From contig JACKQL020000019.1 of the NCBI GenBank assembly GCA_018296165.2, positions 968,658 through 1,032,657 of the forward strand: DNA of 64,000 nt. The letters are read 5' to 3'. Positions 19,591 to 31,047 of the stretch are shown piece by piece. Position 1 is the stretch's first letter, and every line of letters starts with the position of its first letter. The notes beneath the pieces are model-generated. The model did no database searches. It worked only from the letters and a program-made list of their open reading frames with translations, and was not told where the DNA came from. The position numbers were made by a program, and so were the translations under genes. The stretch comes from Termitomyces sp. T153. Taxonomy: Eukaryota; Basidiomycota; Agaricomycetes; Agaricales; Lyophyllaceae.

Positions 19591-21180
19591 TTGAGGTCCC
19601 CGACCAACTCTGCCACCACTCTGGACTCATTCACTACCACTCTGACATCCAACTCCGTCAACTCCGGAAACCTTGACATTAAAATCATTGGCGCCGTCCC
19701 CTTTGCACACCTTCTACAAGATGGCACCCCCACCTTTCAGTTACAAATGACACCAGCCCTACCCGAGGAGCACCTCTGCACAGGGACCACCACACCAGAT
19801 AGCAAGACAGAGGAACAAATCCTATCCGAAGTAGTTTCCCCGGAGTATTATGAGTTTGCTGATGTGTTCTCGGAAGGGAGTGCCAAAGAACTTCCCCTGC
19901 ACTGCTCCTATGACCACAAGATTGACCTCAAAGAAGGCACCTCACCCCTGTTTGGCAAGATCTACAGCATGTCCAAGATCGAGCTCCAAGCCTTGAAGGA
20001 ATACCTTGACAACATGCTTGGCAAGGGCTTCATATGCCCATTGATCTCTGCCGCTGGCGCTCCAGTTCTGTTTGCCAAGAAGAAGGATGGGTCACTCCAA
20101 CTCTGTGTGGATTATTGGGGACTCAACAAAGTCACCAAAAAGAACCGGTATCCTCTCCCCTTGATTGGAGACCTCATTGATCGTCTCTGCAGTGCCAAGA
20201 TTTATACAAAGATAAACCTCCACTCTGGCTACAACAACATCCAGATCACTCCAGGACATGAATGAAAGACCACCTTTCGCACCTGCTATGGCCTCTTTGA
20301 GTACCTCGTAATGCCCTTCAGAATGACTAACTCCCCTGCCACTTTCCAGTACTTCATGAATGACATCTTCCATGACATGAATGACATTTTCGTTATTGTA
20401 TACCTGGACAACATCCTGATCTACTCAAATTTGCCGACAGAGCATCTGGAGCATGTCCGCTGCATTTTAGAATGACTCTGAGAGTACCACCTTCATGCCA
20501 AACCTGAGAAATGCTCCTTCCACATGACGGAGGTTGAATATCTTGGAGTCGTTGTCACCCCTGACAGTGTGCGCATGGACCCCACCAAGGTCGACGCAGT
20601 ACTCAACTGGCCCCCGCTGCAGAACGTCAAGGAGGTACAATCATTCCTGGGGTTTGCTAACTTTTATCACCATTTCATTGACAACTACTCCGGGATCACC
20701 AAACCCCTCAACTGACTCACGCGGAAGGACACCCCTTGGGATTGGGACAGCAAGTGCCAGAGCGTATTCCTCCTCCTGAAGAGGGCCTTCACCTCCACTC
20801 TGGTCCTCTGCCATTTTGACCCCTCCCTGCCGATTGTGCTTGAGTGCAATGCCTCTGACTATGCTATCGCCGGGATACTCTCCCAGTCAGACTTGGGGGG
20901 CAAAGATCTCTGTCCTGTCACCTTCTACACCCAATCAATGATCCCAGCAGAACTCAACTACAACATCTATGACAAAGAACTCCTCACAATTATCAAAGCC
21001 TTCTATCAGTGGCAGGCCTACCTCGAGGGGTCCCCGCACTGCATCCAAGTATACTCTGACCACAACAACCTGCAATACTTCATGACCACAAAACAGCTCA
21101 GCTGCTGCCAAGCCCAATGGTCCGAAACCCTCTTGGAGTACAACTTCACCATCCACTACCACCCTGGGTGACTCAGCACG
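19591..21180 (+). pseudogene. GypA reverse transcriptase and RNase H (copy A2)
   Basis: The leader [19 protein letters not shown] precedes RT. RT motifs are [19 protein letters not shown] (about 20071), [13 protein letters not shown], and YLDNILIYS at 20401-20427 (second catalytic Asp is AAC). These are followed by VEYLGVVVTPDSVRMDP and FLGFANFYHHFI. RNase H follows with LECNASDYAIAGILSQ (about 20842) and YDKELLTIIKAFYQW. TGA codons at about 20265, 20474, 20480, 20713 and 21169 sit where CGA (Arg) or TGG (Trp) would be expected from the A1 copy and the family. Otherwise the domain is complete. Confidence 0.85.
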
Positions 21181-21188
21181 AAGCCCAA

Positions 21189-22770
21189 CACCCTCACTCG
21201 AAGATCCAATGTGTACCTGAAGAAGTCATTTGAAGCCAAATGGAATGCATTCAACCATTGAGTGGTAATCCCCCCCGAACATCTACATGCCATACTGATT
21301 TTAAATGAAGAAGGAATCCTCCAACAAATCAGAAATTCACCCCTGGACTCCTTCTTCACCCAGCACGACCCCCACAACAACCCCGATGAGTTGAGCACCA
21401 GAAACCCCTTTTCGCTGTCTCCAGACCACTGCCTCCTGCTCCGGAGTGGACAAATTTATGCTCCGGACCACAAGTCCATCTGCCTTGACATACTCCAGCA
21501 GCACCACGACCATAAGCTCCAGGTGCACCCAGAAATGCGTAAGACTCTTCAACTCATCTCCTGGACTTACTTTTGGCCAGGAATGAAGAAGGACATCATG
21601 CAATACGTAAGGGCCTGCAAACCTTGCCTCCAGGCCAAGGTACCCTGTCACTGCCCCCATGGATTATTGAAACCCCTCCCTGTCAGCTGCCACTCCTGGT
21701 CCTCCCTATTGATGGATCATATCATCGAACTCCCCGATTCTGAAGGTTTCAATGCAATCCTCATTGTCGTTTGCTGCCTCACCAAGCAAGCCCTCTTCAT
21801 CCCCTGCCATACCACCAACAATGCTCCGGAGTTTGCCAAACTATTTCTCAAATACGTATTCTCCAAGCACGGACTCCCAGATGACATTGTCTCTGACTGC
21901 GGACCCCTGTTTGTATCCCACTTTTGGCAATTGCTATGCAGGGCACTCGAGATCAAAACCAGCCTCTCCACTGCCTATCACCCAGAGACTGACGGACAAA
22001 CAGAATGAGTGAACCAGATGCTGGAGCAGTATCTCCGCCTATACATTAACTATTTACAGAATGACTGGCATGCAGAACTCCCCCTTGCTGAATTCACCTA
22101 CAACAACATGCCCCACTCCGCCACCGGAGTCTCCTCCTTCTACGCCAACAAAGGCTACAACCCCCGACTCACTCTGTCCCTGAAGGACATCCCCTCCCAC
22201 ACCACCCACAAAGTTGCCGAGGACCTCCAATCCCTTCACCAATTTCTCTGGGACAAGATCAACACCGCCAATCAAGCCTACTCCAAACATGCCAATGCCT
22301 GATGTGACCCCACCCCCGACTGGCCACCCAGCACCTTGGTTTGGCTTGATTGATGCAACCTCAAGACCCAGAGGCCCTCCATCAAATTAGACCACAAACA
22401 CCTCAGTCCTTTCAAAGTCCTCTGGAAGGTCTCCACACACACCTATAAACTCGACCTACCTCCGGGCTTGAAAGGCCTCCACCCCATGTTCCATGTTTGA
22501 CTCCTTGAAAAACATGCCCTGGACCCCTTCCCTGGCCAGCGCCCCAGCCAACCACTCCCTGTTGAGGTCAAGGATGAGTACCGCTACAAGGTCGACCAGA
22601 TCCTTGACTCCCGCTTGGTCTGTGGACAACCCCAGTACTTAGTCTGCTGGAAGGGCTATGGACCTGAGGACGACACATGGAAGCCCCAAAAAAACCTCGA
22701 CAGAGCCCCCAACAAACTCCAGGACTTCCATCGACAACACCCCACCAAGCCCCAGGACACCCAGGACTAG
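21189..22770 (+). pseudogene. GypA integrase and chromodomain (copy A2)
   Basis: The zinc-binding part is H-H (about 21506) to CKPCLQAKVPC. The catalytic core reads WSSLLMDHIIELP (first Asp), DIVSDCGPLFVS (second Asp, about 21880) and AYHPETDGQTE (Glu, about 21975-22006), so the DD35E residues are visible. TGA at 22006 interrupts. The C-terminus has [20 protein letters not shown] and [15 protein letters not shown] (about 22555-22685), a chromodomain that in this family directs integration to certain chromatin. Translation ends at TAG 22768-22770. The usual 3' LTR is not next. Instead there is a minus-oriented LTR, then an antisense gene, then the 3' LTR at 25841. Confidence 0.85.
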
Positions 22771-22847
22771 CAAGTGCAGATGGCATCAGTGGGCGTAACC
22801 CCCACCTCTAAATTTATCAGGGATTCAACTCCCACGAGTACCCTCCC

Positions 22848-24001
22848 TGTCAGGTTCCGCTGACCATGGGGGTTCAGCTACACTGGGCAAGTCCTTACTA
22901 GGGGGACGTGATTCCCTGCACTGACAACTGGGCACTCAGAGGTATTCCAAACACTGGGGACTTGTGAGGATAGCCAGGGGAAATTAATCCGAGCAAGTCC
23001 AGGGAGGTCTGGAGGAGTAGAGGATGAGTTGCGGGGAAGGGGGACGGGCTTAGTGGGGTTCAGGCATAAGTCCATGTGTGAGTATTGCGGGTGCGGAGGA
23101 GGCGGAGGCTATGCGGATGACAGGAGCAGAGCCAGAGTTCTGATGGGGGATCAACAGGGGATTGATGGGGTTTGGAGCCGAGTGTATAGCAGGGTCCAGG
23201 GTTGGTAATGAGTGTCGGAGGTTTGTAATTGTAACTGCGGAGTTCATGAGGATGTTATGGTTGAGAGGACTTGAACACAATAGACAGAATCAAACGGGAC
23301 AAGACGGAGTTGAACAAAATGAGATGAGGACGAGATGAGAACGAGAATAGATTCAGGCAGAGACACAGAATGATAACAAAAAGATAATGGAACAGAGATG
23401 AGATAAGATTGGGAGACTGAGAATAAGGCAAAATGAGACATGGGACACAAAACAGGAGAAGAAACAATCAGGAACACATCAGGAAAGGCCGGTACGTAGG
23501 TAAGTAGATAATCTCAAGACTAGAGTATGAGGAGCTACTCTATGTCTTATATACTGACTACTGAAGAGCTTCGGGGATGTTGGCTGTGGTGGCGGGGCTT
23601 GGCAGAGCTCGGCGGAGTCGATGGGTGTCAGTTACGACCAGAGGGTGGGCTGTGTTGATATGTTGATGGGATCAATTGTGACGCGGTCTGTTCTGAGGTT
23701 GTTGTGATACCCCAGGGTAAGTTGGGGGAGCCAGGGTGTTGAGTTGATGACGTGTAATGGGGTCAGGCATGGCGGGGGAGTGGTCCCAGGGGCTCAGGAA
23801 GTCCAAGGGAAGCACCAACAGCTGCGGGGAAGATGTCGGAGTTGGCCAGGGGGCCGTTGGAGTTAGCCAAGAATGTGTCAGAGTTAGCCAGAGTAGGCGC
23901 GGAGTGCTGGGGAAGTTTGACAAAGCGTTGGGGGGGGGGGGTTCCGGGGGAACGGGAGTTTGTTGGACAGTGTACGGGGCTTCAGGGAACAGGTCATGAC
24001 A
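22848..24001 (-). repeat. GypA-type LTR in minus orientation, probably a solo LTR
   Basis: On the minus strand it starts TGTCATGACC at 24001 and ends at 22848 (TGTCAGG on plus), 1154 bp. Flanks are CTCCC (22843-22847) and CCCCC (24002-24006), a possible 5-bp target duplication with one transition. No coding sequence of its own can be assigned. It sits between the GypA chromodomain and the antisense gene. I read it as a solo LTR inserted in A2's 3' region. It could instead be the 3' LTR of a separate minus-strand element, since a G-rich tract (TAGGGGG on minus) abuts its start. Confidence 0.65.
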
Positions 24002-24049
24002 CCCCCTACGTGTTTTCACTTACTTTGCCCCTCACTCATTCTGAAACCT

Positions 24050-25826
24050 TCTCATGCTCAGCAGAAGTACAAGAAGTCCAATATTTACAAAAGCTATAAG
24101 GAATAAATACAGAAATAGGGGAGCGTGGGGGAATGAGAAACCAGAGTCCAGAAAGCCCCTACTCCCCCTCCCCCTCCGACTCCACCTCTGCTATCCTCCC
24201 CACCAGATCCACCTCCAGCTGCGCTACTACCATTGCCAGAACTTTGGGATGCCCCAGGAGCAGCTCCGCCATGTCCATCACCACCTCCTACCATGCTCCG
24301 AGGTCTGCCGTCACCCTCCACTGATGTCCTGCCAGCAGACGCCCCATCTGCATGACCCCTGCCTCAACTCTGGTGGGAGATCCCCAGGCATTCTTGCCAA
24401 CCTGTTGTGGATGGACTCCAGTGCCGCCGACGCTCTGTCAAGGAGGATGCGGTGCTCCCTGGCCCAGTCTGCAAAATCAAATACCAGCTCATAGTAAACG
24501 GGAGATGAAGGGAGCACTTACGGAGCACTCCCCGCTGCCCAGAGGCCACCTCATTGGCAAGCCACTCTTCCCGCCACCATGCCCTCTCCACCACCGCTTG
24601 GGTCACCTCTGCACTGGACCCCCGCTAAGTCCCCCATGCCCCTGACCCCTCCGATTGTTGCCCTGCAACCTCTGCCCATGCCTTTAATGGCTCTATATGC
24701 GCTCTCAGCTCTTGAAGCTGCAACAGTTGCTCTGTGGTGGTCCCCATGGCAATGTCCTTATCTCTACATGCCAAGTCCCATTCCCTCTGAGCCCCATCCA
24801 GTTTTCTCCAAAGCCTGTCCCTCTCCTCCCCCACCCTATGAACTTCCTGCCTGCGTATGGCCAACAACCTTTCCAACTCCTCCACCGGCCCAACTTTCAT
24901 TGGGGGACACCCCACGCCAACTCCTCCCTCTACCCTGGAACTCCTCCCTGAGACCCTACCCCTCTGACCCTCCTCCAACTGCGTGGCAACCCACTCACAG
25001 TCCCACCCCTGCTCTGTCACAATGCAAGCGGCATGCCAACTCAGAGTGACAGAGCACTTCTTGTGCTGCAAGCGACATGGGAGATACACTGACATGTCCC
25101 GCCACACTCCCGGCACGGGCTCCTCAAACTTGCACTGTTCACCCTGCTGGGTACAGGACATGCACTAGAGACATGGGTTAGCTTGATAAGGAAGGGACAT
25201 GCCAATGACACACCAGGGCCATTGCCTGACACCACTCTAACATCAGGGGACCTCTTGCTCACCCTGCAGCCTCTGCAAAGTACTCTGGTGTCATGTCCAC
25301 CTGCGTGACTCTTGACCCTGTAGGGATGGGGTGGACCACCCTTGGGGCAATACCAGGCCTGGAACAAGAAGCGGGGACCACTTCTGCCACCAACTGCGCT
25401 GGAGCCTCCCCCGACAAAAGCCCCAAGGGGCCTGCCACCACCGCCGACAACTCTGACAGGACTTAATCAGCACTCCAGCCACAACAAGCAAGAGATGGTA
25501 CTTATGACTATGGTACATTGCCTGCACCTGCCTACAGTCTTGCCGACCCTCAGAGTCCTCTGAGGAAGAAGTCGAGATATGTGCCAATGGGGAGGGTGAT
25601 GCTGCTGGAGAATACATGGAAGATGACATTGGGAAAGTTTGGAAACCCCAGAGTATGTCTGACCCTTTTCAATGACTTGGGAAGAACCCCCTGATGAGCG
25701 GTGGCCATGCTTCAACTTCATTCCCCACGCCACTGCCGCTACTGCAGTCTGATCAATATTGCTCAACTTTGATTCCCATGCCCCACTGATCCCCGAACTG
25801 TGCCCTGCATCTTGAGGGTCTCGACG
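24050..25826 (-). pseudogene. Antisense intron-containing gene in GypA 3' region: Cys-cluster, coiled-coil protein (copy 1)
   Basis: The gene runs against the direction of GypA. A leader can be followed from about 25760 (SNIDQTAVAAVAW). Then come an Ala/Pro-rich part with a stop, and a Cys cluster starting CMSCTQQGEQCKFEEP at 25164, with CRLQHKKCS about 20 residues later, like the fungal CxxC...CxxxxxC type found before coiled coils. A heptad-rich segment follows (ELERLLAIRRQEVHRVGEE, about 24850), then WAREHRILLDRASAALESI (about 24468). Two introns with minus-strand GT/AG borders are visible: about 25165-25213 (49 nt) and 24469-24521 (53 nt, GTAAGT donor, TTTTGCAG acceptor). Function unknown; DNA or chromatin binding is only a guess. 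Some stops suggest decay. Confidence 0.6.
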
Positions 25827-25840
25827 CTGAAGGGGGGTGA
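25827..25840 (+). promoter_or_regulatory. Polypurine tract of GypA copy A2
   Basis: CTGAAGGGGGGTGA lies directly before the LTR start TGTCACGACC. The same arrangement, CTGAAGGGAGTGA then TGTCATGACC, occurs on the minus strand at 28380-28368. This is where plus-strand DNA synthesis would be primed during reverse transcription. It shows that the antisense gene lies inside the element, between the chromodomain and the 3' LTR. Confidence 0.75.
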
Positions 25841-26797
25841 TGTCACGACCCACTCCCTAGATCCTGACACTGCCCCCAGCCCCCCCCAATGCTCTGCCAA
25901 ACTCCCCAACTCTTGCCCACCCTCTGCACCCACTTCAGGCAACTCCAACACTTCCTCGGCAAACCCCAATGGCTCCTTGATCAACTCTGATACCTTTTCC
26001 ACAGCAGTTGATGCATCCCTTGAATTCCCCTGAACTCCTGAGACTTCCCCTGACCCCAGAGTGATCCACTTTCCAACTGATCCCATCAGAATGTCATCGT
26101 GGCCTGCTCCAAGATCACACCTGACACCCATTGACTCCGCGCAGTTCCATTGAGCCCGCCGCCATATCTTCTGCCCTCCAGAACCACCCAGTAGTAGGCA
26201 TATAAGTTGTAGAGTAACCCCTGGTACTTTAGTCTTGATATTGCATTTACTGGTTTCCTATGTCTCATCTTTTGTCTCATCACTGTTTCTATTTTTAGTT
26301 TTGAATCTATCTCTTTTCTCTGTCTTGTCTTGCCTTGTCTCCATCTCGTCTCGACTGTGTATATTTCCTTTGTCTTCCTAAGTTCCTTTCATCTCCAATG
26401 TCAGTATGAACTCTGCGCACATGCTACGACCCAAACATTCTTACAACAACTCCAGACCCTGCTCCCCACTCAGCCCAGGAACCCCTCACACCTTGATGAT
26501 CCCCTGTCAAACTCCGGCTCTGCCCCCATCAATCGTGAAGCCTCTGCTTACCCCGCATTCTAATTGCATGCCCACGAACTTGTTCCGGTGCCCATCCAAG
26601 TTTGACATCTAATATACTTGGTCTTAGACATCCCTGAATCACTCTGGACTTGCTTGGACTGCCCCCCCTAGCTCCCCCTCACAAGTCCCTCCCCTCCACA
26701 CCAATCCCAGATGCTTGGTTATAAGCGCAGGACATTGCATCTGCCTAGTAAGGATTTGCCAGTGTAGCTGAGCCCCCATCATCAGTGGAACCTGATA
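25841..26797 (+). repeat. GypA 3' LTR (copy A2)
   Basis: 957 bp from TGTCACGACCCACTCC to AACCTGATA (family end AACCTGACA with C to T). It is collinear with the 5' LTR at 14934-15887 and has the same TATA region (GCATATAAGTTG, near 26198). The flanks do not show a target duplication: ACCCC before the 5' LTR, GCTAG after this one. The A1 integrase that A2 split does not resume here, so the right side has been rearranged. Confidence 0.75.
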
Positions 26798-27318
26798 GCT
26801 AGCAACTAGTTTATGTTTGTCCTCCAGTTCATCTTAACTTCATTCAGTCCTTGTTCCCCAGTCCATTTCTATTGCTTAGTTCCTTCTTTCTTAGTAACAC
26901 TTTTGTCTCTCACTTTTGCCTCTATTCCCTTCTCTTTGTACTATCTAGCAACCTTTTGTTACTGTCTAGCAAATTAGGTCAGCAATACCAATGCTTTTCA
27001 CTTCTTGCTCACTCCACATCCATTAGCTCTTGCTTTCTATAATGGTTGCTGACTTGCCCCCCCCTCCCTCCTTATTGCCATCCTCATCTTCACTCTCTAC
27101 CACCTCCTTGCTCTTCTCCTGCTGCTTGCTCTTAGCAACCCTGCTGCCTCCTACCACTGTTCTGTCCTGCAAAGTTGGCAGGTTCAAGCTGGAATGCTTG
27201 ACTTGAATTAGCTCTCCCCTCACTGCTCACCAACAAAAGTCCTGGCCTGTTGTACCAAGGCCACCTTTGTTGCTGTACCCCTCACAAAATTTCTGCCAGT
27301 GCTCCTTGACAACTTACC
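26798..27318. other. Unassigned sequence between two GypA LTRs
   Basis: This 521-bp stretch matches none of the element families here. It has a direct repeat of CTAGCAA (26799, 26945 and 26969). On the minus strand it holds an open frame of 66 codons (27223-27026) rich in Lys, Glu and Ser, without a recognised domain. It may be old genomic DNA between two insertions or part of another element. Confidence 0.4.
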
Positions 27319-28367
27319 TGTTAAGTTCCACTGACTACAAGGGCTCAGCTACACTGGGCAAGTCCTTACTAGATGGACACAATGTCTTGTGCTTATAACC
27401 TAGCACTCTGGGGTTGGTGCAGACTGTAGGTACTTGTGAGGGGAAGCTAAGTGAAATGGTTCAAGCAAGTCTGGAGTGGTCCAGGGAAGTCTAAGACCAA
27501 GTATATTGAATGTTGAGCTTGGGCAGGCATCAGGTACAAGTCTGTAAGTGAGTGTATGGGCTGTAGAATAGGTGGAGGCTTTGCAAGTGATGGAAGTGGA
27601 GCCTGAGTTTGATGGGGGATCAACTAAGAGCGATGGGTTCTGGGGCTGAGCATAGGGCAAGGTCCAGAGTTGTTGTAGGAATGTTGGACAGGTTGAAGCA
27701 TGTGTGCAGAGTTTGTAATGACCTCAGAGGTTGAAAGGAACTTAGAAATGATAGCAAAACAGAGATGGACAAGACAAGATAGAACTCAGAAAGGAAATAG
27801 ATTTGGGACTAAAAACAAAGATCAAGACAAGACCAAGAAACATAACAGAAAAGAAACACAAAACACAGGAAACCAAGTAAAGCAATATTCAGACTAAGGT
27901 AACAGATGCTACTCTACACCTTTATATACTAATTACTGGACCTCCTCTGGGGTTGAGGGCACAGCAGCAGGGTTTGTCAGAGCCACATGGAGTTGACAGG
28001 TGTTAGTTCTGATCAGAGAGGCAAGCTGTGGTGATACTCTGATAGAAACATAGTCTGTTTCATAATTGTCAGAGAACTCCAGAGTGGTTGTGTGGGTTGT
28101 GGGAGTGGTTGAGTGACATATATCTGTGCCAAGGGAAGTGTTGGAGAGGCTTGGAGGCCTTGTAGGCAAGAGGGAGAGCTGAAAAGGCCTACAGGGGATG
28201 TGCCAGGATTTGCCAGAAGGTTGTTGGGGTTTGCCAAAGAAGTGTTGGAGTTAGCTGGGATGGGTGCCATGGGTCAACAAAGGTTGAGGAAAGCATTGGG
28301 AGAGGCTCCAGGAGGGGAGCAGAGCATCCTGGGGGAAGGTCTGGAGGTGTGGGAGTGGGTCATGACA
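27319..28367 (-). repeat. GypA 3' LTR (copy A3, minus)
   Basis: On the minus strand it starts TGTCATGACCCACTCC at 28367 and ends at 27319 (TGTTAAGTTCC on plus), 1049 bp. The polypurine tract CTGAAGGGAGTGA on the minus strand touches its start. It is CpG-poor, so older-looking than A2. Upstream on the minus strand (higher coordinates) lies the same 3' internal region that A2 has before its 3' LTR. Confidence 0.75.
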
Positions 28368-29130
28368 TCACTCCCTTCAGTGTTGTGACCCTTGAGGTGC
28401 AGTGCAGGAGTTGGGGATTAGTGGGGGCATGAGAATTGAGGTATAAGCAATATTGATCAAATCACAGCAGTGGCAGTGGCATGAAAAACAAAGTCAAAGC
28501 AGGATTGTCACCCATTAAGAAGCTTTCCAAGGAATTAAAAGGGCCAGGATGTACTCCAGTATCTCCCTAACTTCCCAAATATCCTTCTCAGCCTTGTACT
28601 CTGTGTTCTCAGCAACCCTCTTTTGCCCTCAGATGAGAGTAGTGCCAGTGCATGGTCTGAGCCCAAAGGAAAGGAGTCTGACCAGTGGTGGGATAGGAGG
28701 AGGGTTGATGCCATGTACTGGAGTCATAGGTGCTCTGCCTCATTGTTTTATAGCACTAACTCCTCTCTTTTGTAGAACTATTGGTGGCAGTGGCAGTGGC
28801 AGGGCCATTCAAGGCCCCTCTCCAGGCTGTGGAGTTCTTGACTTGATCAGCCCTTGTGCAGCCTGTGTGGTCATCAAGGCCTAGCCTAGACCCTGGAATA
28901 GTCCAAGTCATCCCCAATGCTCAGTGGATCCCACAAGTGGAGGTGATTGATACCAGAGCAATTCATAGATGTGCTAGAGCAACTATGGAGTCCCCCAATG
29001 CTGGAGTGGTGTCAGTCAGAAGCTCTAGTAAGTCTCTAGTGGTAGTTTGTTAAGTCCCAGCTGAATTCATCTGTTCAGTGCACTCCCTATGTCTGGCATG
29101 AGGAGCAATGCAAATTCAAGGTGCCAATGG
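28368..29130 (+). pseudogene. Antisense gene of GypA 3' region (copy 2, in A3), truncated
   Basis: This aligns with the antisense gene at 24050-25826. The order polypurine tract, NIDQ...TAVAVA (28457-28492), then RPSLDPGIVQVIPNAQW (about 28880) matches NIDQTAVAAVAW and RPGIAPRVVHPIP of copy 1. An intron with GTAAGT donor at 29028 and TTCAG acceptor ending 29078 (51 nt) precedes CTPYVWHEEQCKF, the counterpart of CMSCTQQGEQCKF. The intron position is the same in both copies. The gene is cut at 29130 by the GypB B3 LTR. Stops in the first exon show decay. Relative to the A3 LTR it is again antisense. Confidence 0.6.
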
Positions 29131-29499
29131 TGTCAGGGGACTTCCATTTCCAACATCTGGGATTGGTTCCAGCACTCCCACAGCTTGTTTGATGCTTCCA
29201 GGGCTCTTTCCAGAGCTCTGGAGATCTCTGAAGAACTGTGGAGTTCTCTATCTTACCTCAGTGGCCATTGCCCTAGGGTTAGGAGTAGCTCCAATCACCT
29301 GTACAGTAGTTCCCACACCTCCGCCACCTACTGATGTGCCATGCTGAGCAGTGGGGATCCTTAGACTTATTCTCTTCAGATTCCCCTCTGCTAGGTGATT
29401 AGTTACTGTTTGTATTGTTATCTACTCCACTAACATACTTTGGATTCCCCTCTGCTAGCTGCATGACTCCAATCCGCTGCCCTGGATGTTGCCCTTACA
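29131..29499 (+). repeat. GypB 5' LTR (copy B3)
   Basis: 369 bp, TGTCAGGGGACTTCC to GCCCTTACA, the same length and borders as the B1 LTR. It is inserted into the antisense gene of A3. The preceding five bases are AATGG. No matching AATGG follows the LTR remnants at 35399, so the far side has been rearranged. Confidence 0.8.
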
Positions 29500-29605
29500 G
29501 CAGAACAAGTCTCCTACAACTGGTCTAGAAGCCCCCAATAGCTGCAAGGAACCTCTGAGCTGCTACCCATTGCTCTCCCACCAGGAATAAACACCTTGGA
29601 GTTTG

Positions 29606-30830
29606 ATGTCTCAGCTTGCCAACCCAGACACACCTATGGAGGCCCCAGCCCCACAGGACAATGCCTGGACTGACCTGCTCCACTTAGAAACCTAGGTGCA
29701 ACTAATGCAATCATCCCTCACACACCACATGACCAAACTCTCTACTCTTCAACAGACAACTGATCTTATCTCCCAATCCCTCCAGGCATTGCTCGAATGC
29801 CTGACCCCTAACTCTGCCCCTCCCATGGCTGTAGAACCAGCTCTGTCTACCGCCGCACCTGTCCCTGCAGCTCCAGTGACTCTACAGCCACAGATCCCAT
29901 GCCCAGTATTACACAATGCATATGATGGTGCCTGCTCTGGCAGGGAACAATTCCTACAGTCCTGCCTCATCTACATCCATCTCAGCAGGGATGCTTTCAA
30001 TTCTGACACACTAAAAATAGCCTGGGTACTGTCATACATGAAGACCAGACATGCCTCCACCCATGCATTGCAAGTTTTCTGCTGCCCTGAAGGTGTGGGA
30101 AGCTTCCCCAACTGGGCCACCTTCAAGAAGGACTTCCACACAGAGTTCTTCCCATTAGACCCCACCAAGATGGTGGCACTGGTGCTGTGTGATAAGGAGC
30201 AGTATGGACAAGGAAAGCATATGTTGGATGAGTACATTGACTCATTCCGAGCTCTGGTCAAGTAGGCTGCCTATTCTGACAGCCTCCAACTATGCCTCAC
30301 CTTCCAGGATGGCCTGCATCCTGTGCTAATGAAATGCATTGACAACATGGCAGAGGGTTGCCCCAACGACAAAAAGATCACATCATGGTATGAAGTGGCC
30401 CAGGACCAATGGCAACTCATGAAGATCCAGAGGGAGTTCCAATGCCCCCCTTCTGCACTGCACCCCATGACAGTCAGCAGTTTCCACCTCCCCACACCCA
30501 TTCACCTGACACTAGCTCTGGCTCCTGCCACTCCTGTGGCATGTCCTTTGCTGCTGGAGATTTCCATGGACATGGATGCTGCCTAACAACTCCATGCCAC
30601 TCCGCTGCTATGCTGGAGATGCAAGAAGCCCAGGCACTTCACATGGCACTGTCCTCTAGGCCTGGAGGTACATTACCTTTCCATAGTAGAGCAGGAGGAA
30701 CTCCTCCTGCAGCTCCTGGCTGCAAAAGATGCCGCTGGAGCTCTGCTACTGGACAAGCCTATGTTGGAGTTGGCCTTGGAGGAGGTTGGAGCATGCTCTG
30801 CACCTCTGGAGCTTGAGAGAGATTTCTAGT
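29606..30830 (+). pseudogene. GypB gag with zinc knuckle (copy B3)
   Basis: It starts MSQLANPDTPMEAPAP at 29606. An early stop (TAG at about 29694) is followed by a 189-codon open stretch (29696-30265) with the capsid-like part EQFLQSCLIYIHLSRDAFN and TLKIAWVLSYMKT. A TAG at 30263 interrupts it. Near 30612-30657 is the CCHC zinc knuckle C-W-R-C-KKPR-H-FTWH-C, with correct CX2CX4HX4C spacing. A Glu/Leu-rich tail follows (EQEELLLQLLAAKDAA). This is the most complete GypB gag in the window. The family's gag and protease seem to lie in one continuous frame originally. Confidence 0.8.
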
Positions 30831-31047
30831 CAAGCGACAGATGAGGTGTATGCTTCTGTCACTGGGTGCTAACAGGTTCTCTTGTCTGTCAATAGAAAAT
30901 GAAACTGCTTGTTTTGATGCCCTTCATTCCAAGACAGAAGAACCTCAAAGCCCCCCTGCAGACATACAAACACTAACTCCAGAGCCCCTGTTGAGCTCTC
31001 GAACACCTCCAAAGGTCCACTGGCATGGCCTCACCTGGGCATGTTGA

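Noticed and set aside
24094..25049. Plus-strand open frames over the antisense gene region
   Set aside because: They are short, Pro/Ser-rich and not conserved in copy 2, whereas the minus strand has a conserved Cys motif and conserved intron borders.
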